Below are positions 29,231-37,008 of a DNA stretch of 64,000 bases, piece by piece (position 1 is the stretch's first letter; each line of letters starts with the position of its first letter). The stretch lies in contig NZ_BMKU01000001.1 of NCBI RefSeq assembly GCF_014644495.1, positions 62,001-126,000 on the forward strand, in the 5' to 3' direction. The position numbers and the translations under genes are program-made. This DNA is from Pseudarthrobacter polychromogenes (GTDB taxonomy: Bacteria; Actinomycetota; Actinomycetes; Actinomycetales; Micrococcaceae). Below the pieces are notes generated by a model. That model searched no databases. It saw only the letters and a program-made list of their open reading frames with translations, and had not been told where the DNA came from.

Positions 29231-30106
29231 ATGTCTGCACAAGCCGCAAGCCAGGATCTTCTGCCTGCCGACCTCGCCATGGGCACCGTGATGCTCAAGG
29301 TAGGCAACATGAAGGTGATGACCGACTACTACCAGCGCGCCCTCGGCCTGGAGGTCATTGCCGAGCAGGACGGCGGAATCTACCTTGGCCGTCTGCAGAA
29401 GCCGCTTGTGCACCTGGCGCCCGCACCCGGGCTGAACCTGCCGGGCAGGGGAGAGGCCGGCCTGTTCCACACCGCGCTGCTGTTTGAGAACCAGGCAGAC
29501 CTGGCCGCCACCATCGCCACCGCCGCCCGGTTCGAACCGCGCTCGTTCACCGGCAGCGCCGACCACCTTGTCAGTGAAGCCTTCTACTTCAATGACCCCG
29601 AGGGCAATGGCATCGAACTCTATTGGGACCGGCCGCGCAGCAACTGGTCCTGGAACGGCACTGACGTGGTGATGGACAGCCTGGCGCTCCCGCCGCAGCG
29701 GTACCTCGAGCAGCACCTGACGGAAGATTCCCTGGAGCGCCAGCTCGGGTCCGTGGCGGGCGTCGGCCACGTGCACCTCCAGGTGGGCGACGTCCAGACA
29801 GCCCGCGACTTCTACGTGGGGACCCTCGGCTTCGAGAAGACCGCCGGCTGGCACGGACAAGCCCTGTTTGTTTCCGCCGGCCGCTACCACCACCACATGG
29901 CCATGAACGTCTGGAACAGCCGCGGGGCGGGACCGCGCAAGGACACCCTCGGCCTGGGCGAGGTCCTCATCGAGGTGCCGTCAGGGGACGACGTCGGCTC
30001 CCTCGCCGACCGCCTCAAGGTCGCCGGTGTTGCCGCCCACCACACCGGAGCCGAACTCCGGTTCGAGGATCCGTGGCGCAACCGCATCCGGGTGGCTGTG
30101 CGCTGA
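29231..30106 (+). CDS. two-domain VOC (glyoxalase/catechol 2,3-dioxygenase-like) protein
   Basis: The 291-residue protein contains two vicinal-oxygen-chelate modules, residues about 15-140 (MGTVMLKVGNMKVMTDYYQ to FYFNDPEGNGIELYWDR) and 170-290 (GVGHVHLQVGDVQTARDFY to LRFEDPWRNRIRVAV). The second module has candidate metal ligands in HVHLQ, HHHMAMNVW and a C-terminal acidic residue near FEDPWRN. This is the CatE-type arrangement of ring-cleaving dioxygenases, though many such proteins have unknown substrates. The start is ATG 29231 with GGAG at 29221; an upstream in-frame start at 29183 lacks a ribosome-binding site. Confidence 0.87.
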   Translation: MSAQAASQDLLPADLAMGTVMLKVGNMKVMTDYYQRALGLEVIAEQDGGIYLGRLQKPLVHLAPAPGLNLPGRGEAGLFHTALLFENQADLAATIATAARFEPRSFTGSADHLVSEAFYFNDPEGNGIELYWDRPRSNWSWNGTDVVMDSLALPPQRYLEQHLTEDSLERQLGSVAGVGHVHLQVGDVQTARDFYVGTLGFEKTAGWHGQALFVSAGRYHHHMAMNVWNSRGAGPRKDTLGLGEVLIEVPSGDDVGSLADRLKVAGVAAHHTGAELRFEDPWRNRIRVAVR

Positions 30107-30203
30107 CCACCGGGTATGCCGGCGCTGCACGCGCCCTGTTCCGGCGGCCTGGAGCTGCCGGGAAATTCCGGCCGCAGCTCTGCCGGGCATGACTCCGGAC
30201 CGT

Positions 30204-30283
30204 GCTGGATCCGAATGGGGCTGAATGCGGTCCGTGCTGAATTCGAACTGGGCTGAATTCGAACTAGGCTGAATCCGAACGGC
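30204..30283. repeat. five imperfect tandem copies of a 16-bp unit
   Basis: Five consecutive 16-base units begin at 30204, 30220, 30236, 30252 and 30268. The third and fourth are almost identical (GCTGAATTCGAACTGG and GCTGAATTCGAACTAG), and the others differ at several positions. The core holds the palindrome TTCGAA. The array fills the gap between the VOC gene and the next small gene. Confidence 0.85.
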
Positions 30284-30341
30284 CGGGCAGGAGCAGCCTC
30301 CCGGCGGCCGCACCACCGCCAACGGAATGAGGGCAATCCCC

Positions 30342-30782
30342 ATGGGCTTCACCGAGATCTTTGTTGCCACCCACGACGCAGCACTGAAGCGTGCCGGCGT
30401 CCTTGACGGCGGCGGCAGCGCGCCCGCAGGTGACGCGGTCCGGATCCCGGACATCAGCGATTTCGAAGTGGAGCAGCTGGGCGACCTGGCCGGTGCCGCC
30501 GTGCACGCCGGAGGAGCCGATTACGAACTGACCATGGTGGATGTGGGCAGCGATTCGCTCCTGGCCGTGCCCCCGGCCATGGTGCGCGCCCTGGCCGACC
30601 TGCTGTCCTATGAAACCGAAGGGGAAGGCGACATCCTCGAAGAGGTCGCCGAACAGTGGGCCGCGCAGGATGACATGCCGTTTGGCGCTGCAGAGGCGCG
30701 GACTTACGTGCAGCGGCTCGCCGAACTCGCCAGCGGAATCGACGACTCGGAGCGTACCGGCCTGTACGTCTGGTCCGCCTGA
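30342..30782 (+). CDS. hypothetical acidic protein of 146 residues
   Basis: I do not recognise a family with certainty. The protein is acidic, cytoplasmic in character and without signal peptide or membrane segments. It starts [20 protein letters not shown], has [17 protein letters not shown] in the middle and ends with [19 protein letters not shown] and [14 protein letters not shown], a mostly helical pattern. Codon use matches its neighbours, which supports a real gene. ATG 30342 has GAGGG about eight bases upstream; ATG 30327 is also in frame. It lies just before the rpsP promoter region. Confidence 0.7.
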   Translation: MGFTEIFVATHDAALKRAGVLDGGGSAPAGDAVRIPDISDFEVEQLGDLAGAAVHAGGADYELTMVDVGSDSLLAVPPAMVRALADLLSYETEGEGDILEEVAEQWAAQDDMPFGAAEARTYVQRLAELASGIDDSERTGLYVWSA

Positions 30783-30835
30783 GCTGATCCGGCCGGAACC
30801 TCCGGCCGGCGTCGCCCGTGTCACGCCGCGCCAAG

Positions 30836-30864
30836 TCGAAATCCTGGCGCTGATCTGGCACAAT
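30836..30864 (+). promoter_or_regulatory. candidate promoter for the rpsP operon
   Basis: TCGAAA (30836-30841) and CACAAT (30859-30864) are 17 bases apart, each with four of six consensus matches. The start would lie near 30871, giving a leader of about 125 bases before rpsP. Confidence 0.4.
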
Positions 30865-30996
30865 AAACAGGTACTCGATCTGCGTGGCCCCTCTCTCCGC
30901 GTCTGGATCCTGTCCTTTGAACCCGCAAGTACGGCCCGCCCCACGGGTGCAGAACGCCGGGTTCACCCCCTTTCTGAAACAGGAGTGACCACAACA

Positions 30997-31419
30997 GTGG
31001 CCGTAAAGATTCGCCTTAAGCGCTTTGGCAAGATGCGCGCACCGTACTACCGCATCGTCGTCGCGGACTCACGCACCAAGCGTGACGGCCGCGCCATCGA
31101 AGAGATCGGCAAGTACCACCCCACCGAAGAGCCCTCATACATCGAGGTCAACTCCGAGCGTGCCCAGTACTGGCTGTCCGTCGGCGCCCAGCCGTCTGAG
31201 CAGGTTGCCGCGATCCTCAAGATCACCGGTGACTGGCAGAAGTTCAAGGGCCTGCCGGGCCAGGAAGGCACCCTGAAGACCAAGACCCAGAAGGAAGCCT
31301 TCGTTGCCCCGGAAAAGGGTTCCGTGATCATCCCGGAAGCCATCACCAAGAAGGCATCCAAGTCTGATGCAGCCGAAGCTCCTGCCGAGGCCGAAGCAGA
31401 GACCACCGAGGCTGAGTAG
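30997..31419 (+). CDS. rpsP: 30S ribosomal protein S16
   Basis: S16 is an assembly protein of the small subunit. [21 protein letters not shown] and [10 protein letters not shown] are diagnostic. The 140-residue protein has an added C-terminal tail rich in Lys, then Ala and Glu, typical of Actinobacteria. I place the start at GTG 30997; AGGAG is at 30981-30985, 11 bases away, and an overlapping GTG at 30985 is a weaker option. The KH gene begins one base after the stop, and both are probably co-transcribed. Confidence 0.95.
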   Translation: MAVKIRLKRFGKMRAPYYRIVVADSRTKRDGRAIEEIGKYHPTEEPSYIEVNSERAQYWLSVGAQPSEQVAAILKITGDWQKFKGLPGQEGTLKTKTQKEAFVAPEKGSVIIPEAITKKASKSDAAEAPAEAEAETTEAE

Positions 31420-31420
31420 A

Positions 31421-31663
31421 TTGCTGGCAGAAGCGCTGGAACACCTGGTCCGCGGAATCGTTGATTCCCCGGATGACGTCAAGGTCAGCTCCAAGAACAA
31501 CCGCCGCGGGGACACCCTCGAAGTGCGCGTTCACCAGGACGACCTCGGACGGGTGATCGGCCGCCAGGGCCGCACGGCGCGTGCACTGCGCACCGTGGTG
31601 GCAGCTCTGGCCGGTGGCGAACCGGTGCGGGTCGACGTTGTCGACACCGACCGCCGCCGCTGA
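31421..31663 (+). CDS. khpA: KH-domain RNA-binding protein (KhpA/YlqC family)
   Basis: A small 80-residue KH protein that in Gram-positive bacteria pairs with KhpB and binds many RNAs. The GxxG loop is in GRVIGRQGRTARALRTVV. The start is TTG at 31421 (LLAEALEHLVRGIVD), overlapping the end region of rpsP, with ribosome-binding sequence GAGGCTGAG inside the rpsP tail. The order rpsP-khpA-rimM-trmD-rplS is standard. Confidence 0.92.
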   Translation: MLAEALEHLVRGIVDSPDDVKVSSKNNRRGDTLEVRVHQDDLGRVIGRQGRTARALRTVVAALAGGEPVRVDVVDTDRRR

Positions 31664-31687
31664 GCGCTCGGCACTATTCAGTTTTAG

Positions 31688-31724
31688 CTCCGGCCCCTCC
31701 ACCCATGCGGTGGAGGGGCCGGAG
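31688..31724 (+). terminator. terminator-like hairpin between khpA and rimM
   Basis: A perfect 16-bp stem (31688-31703 and 31709-31724) with a five-base loop is followed by TGCTTT. It sits inside what is normally one operon, so it may be a partial terminator that lowers rimM-trmD relative to rpsP-khpA. Confidence 0.7.
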
Positions 31725-31770
31725 TGCTTTCACCAGAGCACCGAAAACCACATCCAACACAGAGGAACAC

Positions 31771-32319
31771 ATGCAGCTTCAGGTGGCACGAATCGGCAAA
31801 CCGCACGGTATCCGCGGCGAAGTGACGGTCCAGGTCCTGACCGACGCCCCTGGAGACAGGTTCGTGCCGGGCACCGAATTCGTGGTTGAGCCGGCGTCAG
31901 CGGGCCCGCTCACCGTAAACAGCGCCCGCTGGAACAAGGACATCCTGCTGCTGGGCTTCGACGAAATTCGGACCCGCAACGAGGCGGAAACCCTCCGGGG
32001 CGCCAAGCTTTTCATCGAAACCGAGGAGTTGGACGAAGACGACGACGAAGGCTGGTACGAGCACGAACTCGTCGGCCTGGAGGCCAGGATCGGTCCCCGA
32101 GTGGTCGGCAAGGTTACCGCACTGAACACCATGCCTGTCCAGGACCTCCTGATGGTCACCACGCCGGAGGGCAAGGAAATCCTGGTTCCCTTCGTGGAGC
32201 AGATCGTGCCCGAGGTCAATGTTGACGGGGGGTTCATCCTCCTCACGCCGCCGGACGGCCTCTTCGAGCTGAATGCGGAGGAGCAGGCAGCCGCTTCGGA
32301 GCCGGAGGAGAAAGCCTAG
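31771..32319 (+). CDS. rimM: ribosome maturation factor RimM
   Basis: RimM helps mature the 3' head domain of 16S rRNA and binds S19. The N-terminal QVARIGKPHGIRGEVTV and the PRC-barrel region with EHELVGLEARIG and MVTTPEGKEILVPFV are typical. It has 182 residues and an acidic C-terminal tail. GAGG stands before ATG 31771; an upstream in-frame start at 31705 would read through the hairpin and is unlikely. trmD begins directly after its stop. Confidence 0.94.
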   Translation: MQLQVARIGKPHGIRGEVTVQVLTDAPGDRFVPGTEFVVEPASAGPLTVNSARWNKDILLLGFDEIRTRNEAETLRGAKLFIETEELDEDDDEGWYEHELVGLEARIGPRVVGKVTALNTMPVQDLLMVTTPEGKEILVPFVEQIVPEVNVDGGFILLTPPDGLFELNAEEQAAASEPEEKA

Positions 32320-33132
32320 ATGCGGATCGACGTCGTCAGCATTTTTCCCGAATACCTGGCACCGCTGGAACTGTCCCTGATCGGAAAAGCCCGCCAGGAC
32401 GGCATCCTGGACCTCCGCGTCCACGACCTCCGCGCCTTCACCACGGACAGGCACCGCACCGTCGACGACACGCCCTACGGCGGGGGCGCCGGCATGGTGA
32501 TGAAGCCCGAACCGTGGGCGCAGGCCCTGGAGTCCATCGCTGCCGACCGCCCGGAGGGGTCGGGCAGGCCGGTCCTGATCGTGCCGTCGCCGGCGGGGGA
32601 GAGGTTCACCCAGGCGCTGGCGTACGAACTGGCCGAGCAGGAGCACCTTGCGTTCGCCTGCGGACGCTACGAGGGCATCGACGAGCGCGTCATCGAATGG
32701 TCCCTGGAGCATTTTGACGTCCGCCCCGTCAGCCTGGGGGACTACGTCCTCAATGGCGGCGAGGTTGCGGTGCTGGCCATGGTGGAAGCCATTGGACGCC
32801 TGCTGCCGGGCGTGGTGGGCAACCCCGAGTCCCTGGTGGAGGAATCCCATTCCGACGGGCTCCTGGAGTACCCCGTCTACACCAAACCCTCTGTGTGGCG
32901 CGAGCGGGAAGTGCCTGCCGTGCTGCTGAGCGGGAACCACGGCAAGATCGCGCAGTGGCGCCGCCACGAACAGTTCCGGCGGACGGCGGAGCGCCGCCCC
33001 GACCTCCTCGAAGCGTTCGACGCCGGCAAGCTGCCACGTGCCGACCGCACCGAACTGCAGGACCTGGGATACGACGTCGTGGACGGCCGCCTGCGCCGCC
33101 GACCCGGCGCTGAAGGCACACCACAGGACTAA
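32320..33132 (+). CDS. trmD: tRNA (guanine(37)-N1)-methyltransferase TrmD
   Basis: TrmD methylates G37 next to the anticodon and prevents frameshifting. The SPOUT knot is seen in the sequence: [12 protein letters not shown] at the start, [18 protein letters not shown], and [15 protein letters not shown]. The length of 270 residues is normal with a short basic C-terminal addition. Its ATG follows the rimM stop with no gap. Confidence 0.96.
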   Translation: MRIDVVSIFPEYLAPLELSLIGKARQDGILDLRVHDLRAFTTDRHRTVDDTPYGGGAGMVMKPEPWAQALESIAADRPEGSGRPVLIVPSPAGERFTQALAYELAEQEHLAFACGRYEGIDERVIEWSLEHFDVRPVSLGDYVLNGGEVAVLAMVEAIGRLLPGVVGNPESLVEESHSDGLLEYPVYTKPSVWREREVPAVLLSGNHGKIAQWRRHEQFRRTAERRPDLLEAFDAGKLPRADRTELQDLGYDVVDGRLRRRPGAEGTPQD

Positions 33133-33407
33133 TGGCGTCATGATGCCGTGGCCGGCTCCCTGGGCTCCGGGAGCTGCAGGATTGGCTGTAGCCCCCGCGG
33201 TGTGGCAAAATTAGTCCTTGTGTCTGCTGGGTCCGCACCTGCCACAGGGGGAGCGCAACCAACAGCTAAGGCAACCGGCCTCATCAATCAGTGAAGTGGC
33301 CGGACCACTTACCTTTCGGCGGAAATCCCCGGTGCGCCACGAACGCCCCAGGTTTTGCTGCCGTGACCCAAAGTGAATGACCTGTGGCGTTCACCAGGAG
33401 TGCAATT

Positions 33408-33767
33408 ATGCATATTCTCGATTCCCTCGATGCAGCCTCGCTGCGTACCGATGTTCCCGAGTTCCGCGCGGGTGACACCCTCAAGGTGCACGTGAACATC
33501 ATCGAAGGCAAGAACTCCCGTGTCCAGGTATTCCAGGGCTTCGTCCTGGGCCGCCAGGGCGACGGCGTCCGTGAGACCTTCACGGTCCGCAAGGTTTCCT
33601 TCGGCGTCGGCGTGGAGCGTACCTTCCCGGTTCACTCCCCGATCATCGACAAGATCGAGGTCGTCACCAAGGGTGACGTCCGCCGCGCGAAGCTTTACTA
33701 CATGCGTGCACTGCGCGGTAAGGCTGCGAAGATCAAGGAAAAGCGCGACTTCAGCACCGCCAAGTAA
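33408..33767 (+). CDS. rplS: 50S ribosomal protein L19
   Basis: L19 lies at the subunit interface. [16 protein letters not shown] and [14 protein letters not shown] are diagnostic, and the protein has 119 residues. AGGAG stands before ATG 33408. A 275-base untranslated gap separates it from trmD; this contains a small inverted repeat soon after the trmD stop and no open frame I trust, so rplS probably has its own promoter and a leader. Confidence 0.96.
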   Translation: MHILDSLDAASLRTDVPEFRAGDTLKVHVNIIEGKNSRVQVFQGFVLGRQGDGVRETFTVRKVSFGVGVERTFPVHSPIIDKIEVVTKGDVRRAKLYYMRALRGKAAKIKEKRDFSTAK

Positions 33768-33851
33768 GTCCTTTCGGACTGCAGAGGCCGGGCCGCGGCC
33801 GTATCCGGCCAGCGCCGGAGCCATTCAGCACCAGCGCCCAGGATACGGACC

Positions 33852-34526
33852 ATGGACCACACAAAACGCCAGCCCCGGAAAATGGGCTGGCGTTTTGCGT
33901 TCCTGGCCGTCATCCTGGCGGTTGCGGTCAGCGGACTGGTCCGATCGCTGTGGCTTGATGTCTACTTCATCCCGTCCGCGTCCATGGAACCCGTGCTGGA
34001 AGGCGGGGACCGCATCCTGGTTTCCCGGACCGATTTCCGCGCTGAGCCCATCCGGCGCGGGGACATCGTCGTCTTTGACGGAAGGGGCAGTTTCGCCCCG
34101 CTCAATAGCGGCAACGGCCCCCTGGTGGACAGCGCGGCCGCCGTCACCCACTGGATCGGCCTCACCGGCAGCGACACCACCTACGTCAAGAGGGTCATCG
34201 GGCTCCCGGGGGACTCGGTGGCCTGCTGCGACGCCGGCGGCAACGTGACGGTGAACGGAGAGCCCCTGGCGGAGCCCTACATCTTCAACGGAGATGCCCC
34301 CAGTACCCAAAAGTTCAGTGCCGTGGTCCCGGATGGCCGGCTGTGGCTGATGGGGGACCACCGCTCCGTGTCGGCCGATTCGCGAAGCCTGCTCGGAGCC
34401 CCCGGCGGCGGCATGGTCCCGCTGGACAGGGTGATCGGCAGGCCGGTCCAGATCATCTGGCCGCTTGATAGGTTTGCTTCAGTACCCCGTCCGCCTGCAG
34501 GACCAACAACAGAGAACGGACAGTAG
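33852..34526 (+). CDS. lepB: signal peptidase I, first copy
   Basis: This peptidase removes signal peptides at the outer face of the membrane. One N-terminal membrane anchor spans about 14-34. The Ser-Lys dyad is S44 in FIPSASMEP and K113 in [11 protein letters not shown], and the C-terminal MGDHRSVSADSR block is present. It has 224 residues. ATG 33852 has AGGA about eight bases upstream, but a strong hairpin covers codons 4-15 and another in-frame ATG (33882) sits in the hairpin loop. A second lepB follows directly. Confidence 0.92.
   Translation: MDHTKRQPRKMGWRFAFLAVILAVAVSGLVRSLWLDVYFIPSASMEPVLEGGDRILVSRTDFRAEPIRRGDIVVFDGRGSFAPLNSGNGPLVDSAAAVTHWIGLTGSDTTYVKRVIGLPGDSVACCDAGGNVTVNGEPLAEPYIFNGDAPSTQKFSAVVPDGRLWLMGDHRSVSADSRSLLGAPGGGMVPLDRVIGRPVQIIWPLDRFASVPRPPAGPTTENGQ
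33862..33897 (+). terminator. terminator-like hairpin within the first codons of lepB
   Basis: Arms CAAAACGCCAGCCC (33862-33875) and its exact complement (33884-33897) form a 14-bp stem with an eight-base loop. The descending arm ends in GCGTTTTG, giving a short T-run as in an intrinsic terminator. It lies at codons 4-15 of the first lepB gene and 95 bases after the rplS stop. Confidence 0.7.
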
Positions 34527-35354
34527 ATGCCCGAGAACCACGCGCGGACTCCCGAACCACGCCATGAAGGCGCTTCGGACGTTCCGGCCGATGCCGTTCC
34601 CGGGACTTCCGGCCAGCGCCCTGACGCGCCTGCGGCCGGCGCCGAGGGCAGTCGCGCCGCCGCCAAGTCAGCGGCGAAGCCCGCCGGCAGCCCCGTCTTC
34701 GCGTGGCTGAAGGAAGTGGCCACGGTGGTGGTGATCGCCGTCGTCCTTTCCTTCCTGATCAAGACCTTCCTGTTCCGTGCGTTTTTCATCCCGTCCGAAT
34801 CCATGGTCAATACCCTGGAAGTGGACGACCGTATCTTCGTCAACCTCCTGGTCCCCGAGCCGTTCGCGCTGAACCGCGGCGACGTCGTGGTTTTCCGGGA
34901 TACCAAGGGCTGGCTCCAGGCCGCGCCCGAACAACCGCAGGGTCCCTTCACCTGGGTCCAGGACGGGCTGACATTCGTTGGCCTGCTGCCGGACAATTCC
35001 GAGCAGCACCTGGTCAAGAGGGTCATCGGGCTCCCGGGGGACCATGTGGTCTGCTGCGATGCCGGCGGTAGACTGACCATTAACGGGACCGCCATTAACG
35101 AGAGCTACATCAACCCGGCTGAAATCCCGCAGATCCGCAACTTCGACGTGACTGTCCCCGAGGGCAAGGTGTGGGTGATGGGAGACAACCGTAACCATTC
35201 CGCCGACTCCCGCGCCCACATGGACTCCGACGGCGGATTCATCGACATTGCCGACCTCGAAGGCAAGGCCGCCGTCATCGCCTGGCCACTGAGCCGGTTC
35301 ACCACCCTGGGCAACTATCCGGATGTGTTCCGCAACGTACCGGCGGCGCCCTGA
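34527..35354 (+). CDS. lepB: signal peptidase I, second copy
   Basis: A tandem paralogue of 275 residues. A low-complexity cytoplasmic N-terminus of about 58 residues precedes the anchor helix (64-84). The dyad is S92 in FIPSESM and K164 in [11 protein letters not shown], and [12 protein letters not shown] is canonical. Its ATG follows the stop of the first copy without a gap. The two genes share a 30-base identical run around the lysine motif, which suggests recent gene conversion or strong constraint. Confidence 0.94.
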   Translation: MPENHARTPEPRHEGASDVPADAVPGTSGQRPDAPAAGAEGSRAAAKSAAKPAGSPVFAWLKEVATVVVIAVVLSFLIKTFLFRAFFIPSESMVNTLEVDDRIFVNLLVPEPFALNRGDVVVFRDTKGWLQAAPEQPQGPFTWVQDGLTFVGLLPDNSEQHLVKRVIGLPGDHVVCCDAGGRLTINGTAINESYINPAEIPQIRNFDVTVPEGKVWVMGDNRNHSADSRAHMDSDGGFIDIADLEGKAAVIAWPLSRFTTLGNYPDVFRNVPAAP

Positions 35355-35356
35355 CC

Positions 35357-36139
35357 ATGCCCGCCGCACTTAAGACCAGGACGGGCTCCACCAGGGTTCC
35401 CCAGGCCAAGGCACCCACCCTCAGGCACGAGCGGACCTTCAAGGCCCAGGGGATCCGGTACCTTGCCGGTGTGGACGAGGTGGGGCGCGGCGCGCTTGCC
35501 GGGCCCGTCAGCGTGGGCATCGCCGTGGTGGACCTGGAACGGCAGAAGCCCCTGGCCGGGGTCCGGGACAGCAAACTCCTGGCCCCTGCGGAGCGGGAAC
35601 GCCTTGACCCGCTGGTCCGCCGGTGGAGCGTGGCCTCGGCAGTGGGCCACGCCTCAGCGCAGGAAATCGACTCCATCGGCATTATCGCCGCGTTGCGCCT
35701 TGCAGGAACCAGGGCGTGGCAGGAAGTCCTTTCTGCGGGTGTCCGCCCCGAGGCGGTGCTCCTGGACGGAAGCCACAACTGGCTTTCACCTGCCGGGCAG
35801 CTGTCCCTGTTCGACGAGCCCATGGTGGAGGCCAGCTGCGACGCTCCGGTTCACACCAAGGTCAAGGCGGATATGCAGTGCCTGAGCGTGGCGGCTGCCA
35901 GCGTCATCGCAAAGGTTGAGCGGGACCGGTTGATGCGGGAGCTCCATGGGGAGTTCCCGGACTTCGGCTGGGACATCAACAAGGGCTACGCCACCGCACT
36001 GCACCGGGACGTCCTCCGTGCGGCCGGACCCACGCCGTATCACCGGGTCAGCTGGCGGCTCCTTGGTGGGGAACTGGCTGACGCCGGCCTGCCGGACGGT
36101 GCAGGGCCAGGCGGGGAAGAAGCTGCCGCGGGGGCCTGA
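35357..36139 (+). CDS. rnhB: ribonuclease HII
   Basis: RNase HII removes ribonucleotides from DNA. The active-site motif [14 protein letters not shown] has D40 and E41, followed by LLDGSHNWL and [22 protein letters not shown] sequence with the third and fourth acidic positions. It has 260 residues with an extra Gly/Ala/Glu-rich tail. It starts two bases after the second lepB. Confidence 0.94.
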   Translation: MPAALKTRTGSTRVPQAKAPTLRHERTFKAQGIRYLAGVDEVGRGALAGPVSVGIAVVDLERQKPLAGVRDSKLLAPAERERLDPLVRRWSVASAVGHASAQEIDSIGIIAALRLAGTRAWQEVLSAGVRPEAVLLDGSHNWLSPAGQLSLFDEPMVEASCDAPVHTKVKADMQCLSVAAASVIAKVERDRLMRELHGEFPDFGWDINKGYATALHRDVLRAAGPTPYHRVSWRLLGGELADAGLPDGAGPGGEEAAAGA

Positions 36140-36187
36140 GCCCCGCGCCGGACACCAGCCGCCCTGCCGATGGTGCAAGATGGAAGC

Positions 36188-36514
36188 ATGAGTGCCGAGG
36201 ATCTTGAAAACTATGAAACCGACATGGAGCTTCAGCTCTACCGTGAATACCGCGATGTCGTCGGGCTGTTCAGCTACGTTGTCGAGACCGAACGCCGCTT
36301 CTACCTGGCCAACCATGTGGACCTTCAGGCCCGCAGCGCAGACGGCGAGGTCTACTTTGACCTGACCCTGCAGGATGCCTGGGTCTGGGACGTCTACCGT
36401 TCTGCACGGTTCGTCAAGAGTGTCCGCGTCCTGACCTTCAAGGACGTCAACGTCGAAGAGCTTCCGCGCAATGAGGAGCTTGCCCTGCCCAAGGATGTCG
36501 ACCTGGGCAACTAG
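36188..36514 (+). CDS. DUF2469 domain protein
   Basis: A conserved actinobacterial protein of 108 residues with no assigned function, nearly always found between rnhB and yraN. MSAEDLENYETDMELQLYRE and the YFDLTLQDAWVWDVYR core are characteristic. It is acidic and soluble. ATG 36188 was chosen from the family N-terminus; an in-frame ATG lies at 36170. Confidence 0.93.
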   Translation: MSAEDLENYETDMELQLYREYRDVVGLFSYVVETERRFYLANHVDLQARSADGEVYFDLTLQDAWVWDVYRSARFVKSVRVLTFKDVNVEELPRNEELALPKDVDLGN

Positions 36515-36651
36515 CACCCTGCACTGCCTGGACTTCTCCTGCACAGCTGACCTTTCCTGCACAGGGCCTGCCGGCCCCGGTTCATCCACATAGGGGACCG
36601 TCGTCCTGTCCTTCGTGTCCCAGCCCGTCCAGGCTGGTTGCGGAGGTAGAC

Positions 36652-37008
36652 ATGAAATCGAAAGACCTGCTGGGCCGGCACGGCGAGGACCTTGCCGCCG
36701 GTTACCTGGAAACCCTCGGCATGCTCGTGGTGGAGCGCAACTGGCGCTGCACCGAGGGCGAAATAGACATCGTCGCGCTCGACGGCGATGCCCTGGTGAT
36801 CGCCGAGGTCAAAACCCGCCGTACCCTCGATTACGGCCATCCCTTTGAAGCCGTTGGCCCGGACAAGCTGGCGCGGCTGCACCGGCTTGGGGCCGCATGG
36901 TGCCGGGACCGTGAGCTTCGGATGCCGCTGCGGCGCGTTGACGTCATCGCCGTGATTGACGACGGCGGCGGGTCGCCCCTGGTGGAGCACCTCAGGGGGG
37001 TGGGCTGA
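36652..37008 (+). CDS. yraN: YraN-family (UPF0102) nuclease-fold protein
   Basis: The 118-residue protein has the restriction-endonuclease-like core of UPF0102: E12, D39 in GEIDIVA, and E52 with K54 in AEVKTR, which form the PD-(D/E)xK pattern. Nuclease activity is assumed from the fold. GGAGGT stands before ATG 36652. comM begins directly after the stop, the order seen in most Actinobacteria. Confidence 0.92.
   Translation: MKSKDLLGRHGEDLAAGYLETLGMLVVERNWRCTEGEIDIVALDGDALVIAEVKTRRTLDYGHPFEAVGPDKLARLHRLGAAWCRDRELRMPLRRVDVIAVIDDGGGSPLVEHLRGVG

Noticed and set aside
33133..33407. A known ribosomal-protein leader motif upstream of rplS
   Set aside because: I could not match the 275-base gap to a described L19 leader by eye; it stays an unexplained leader.
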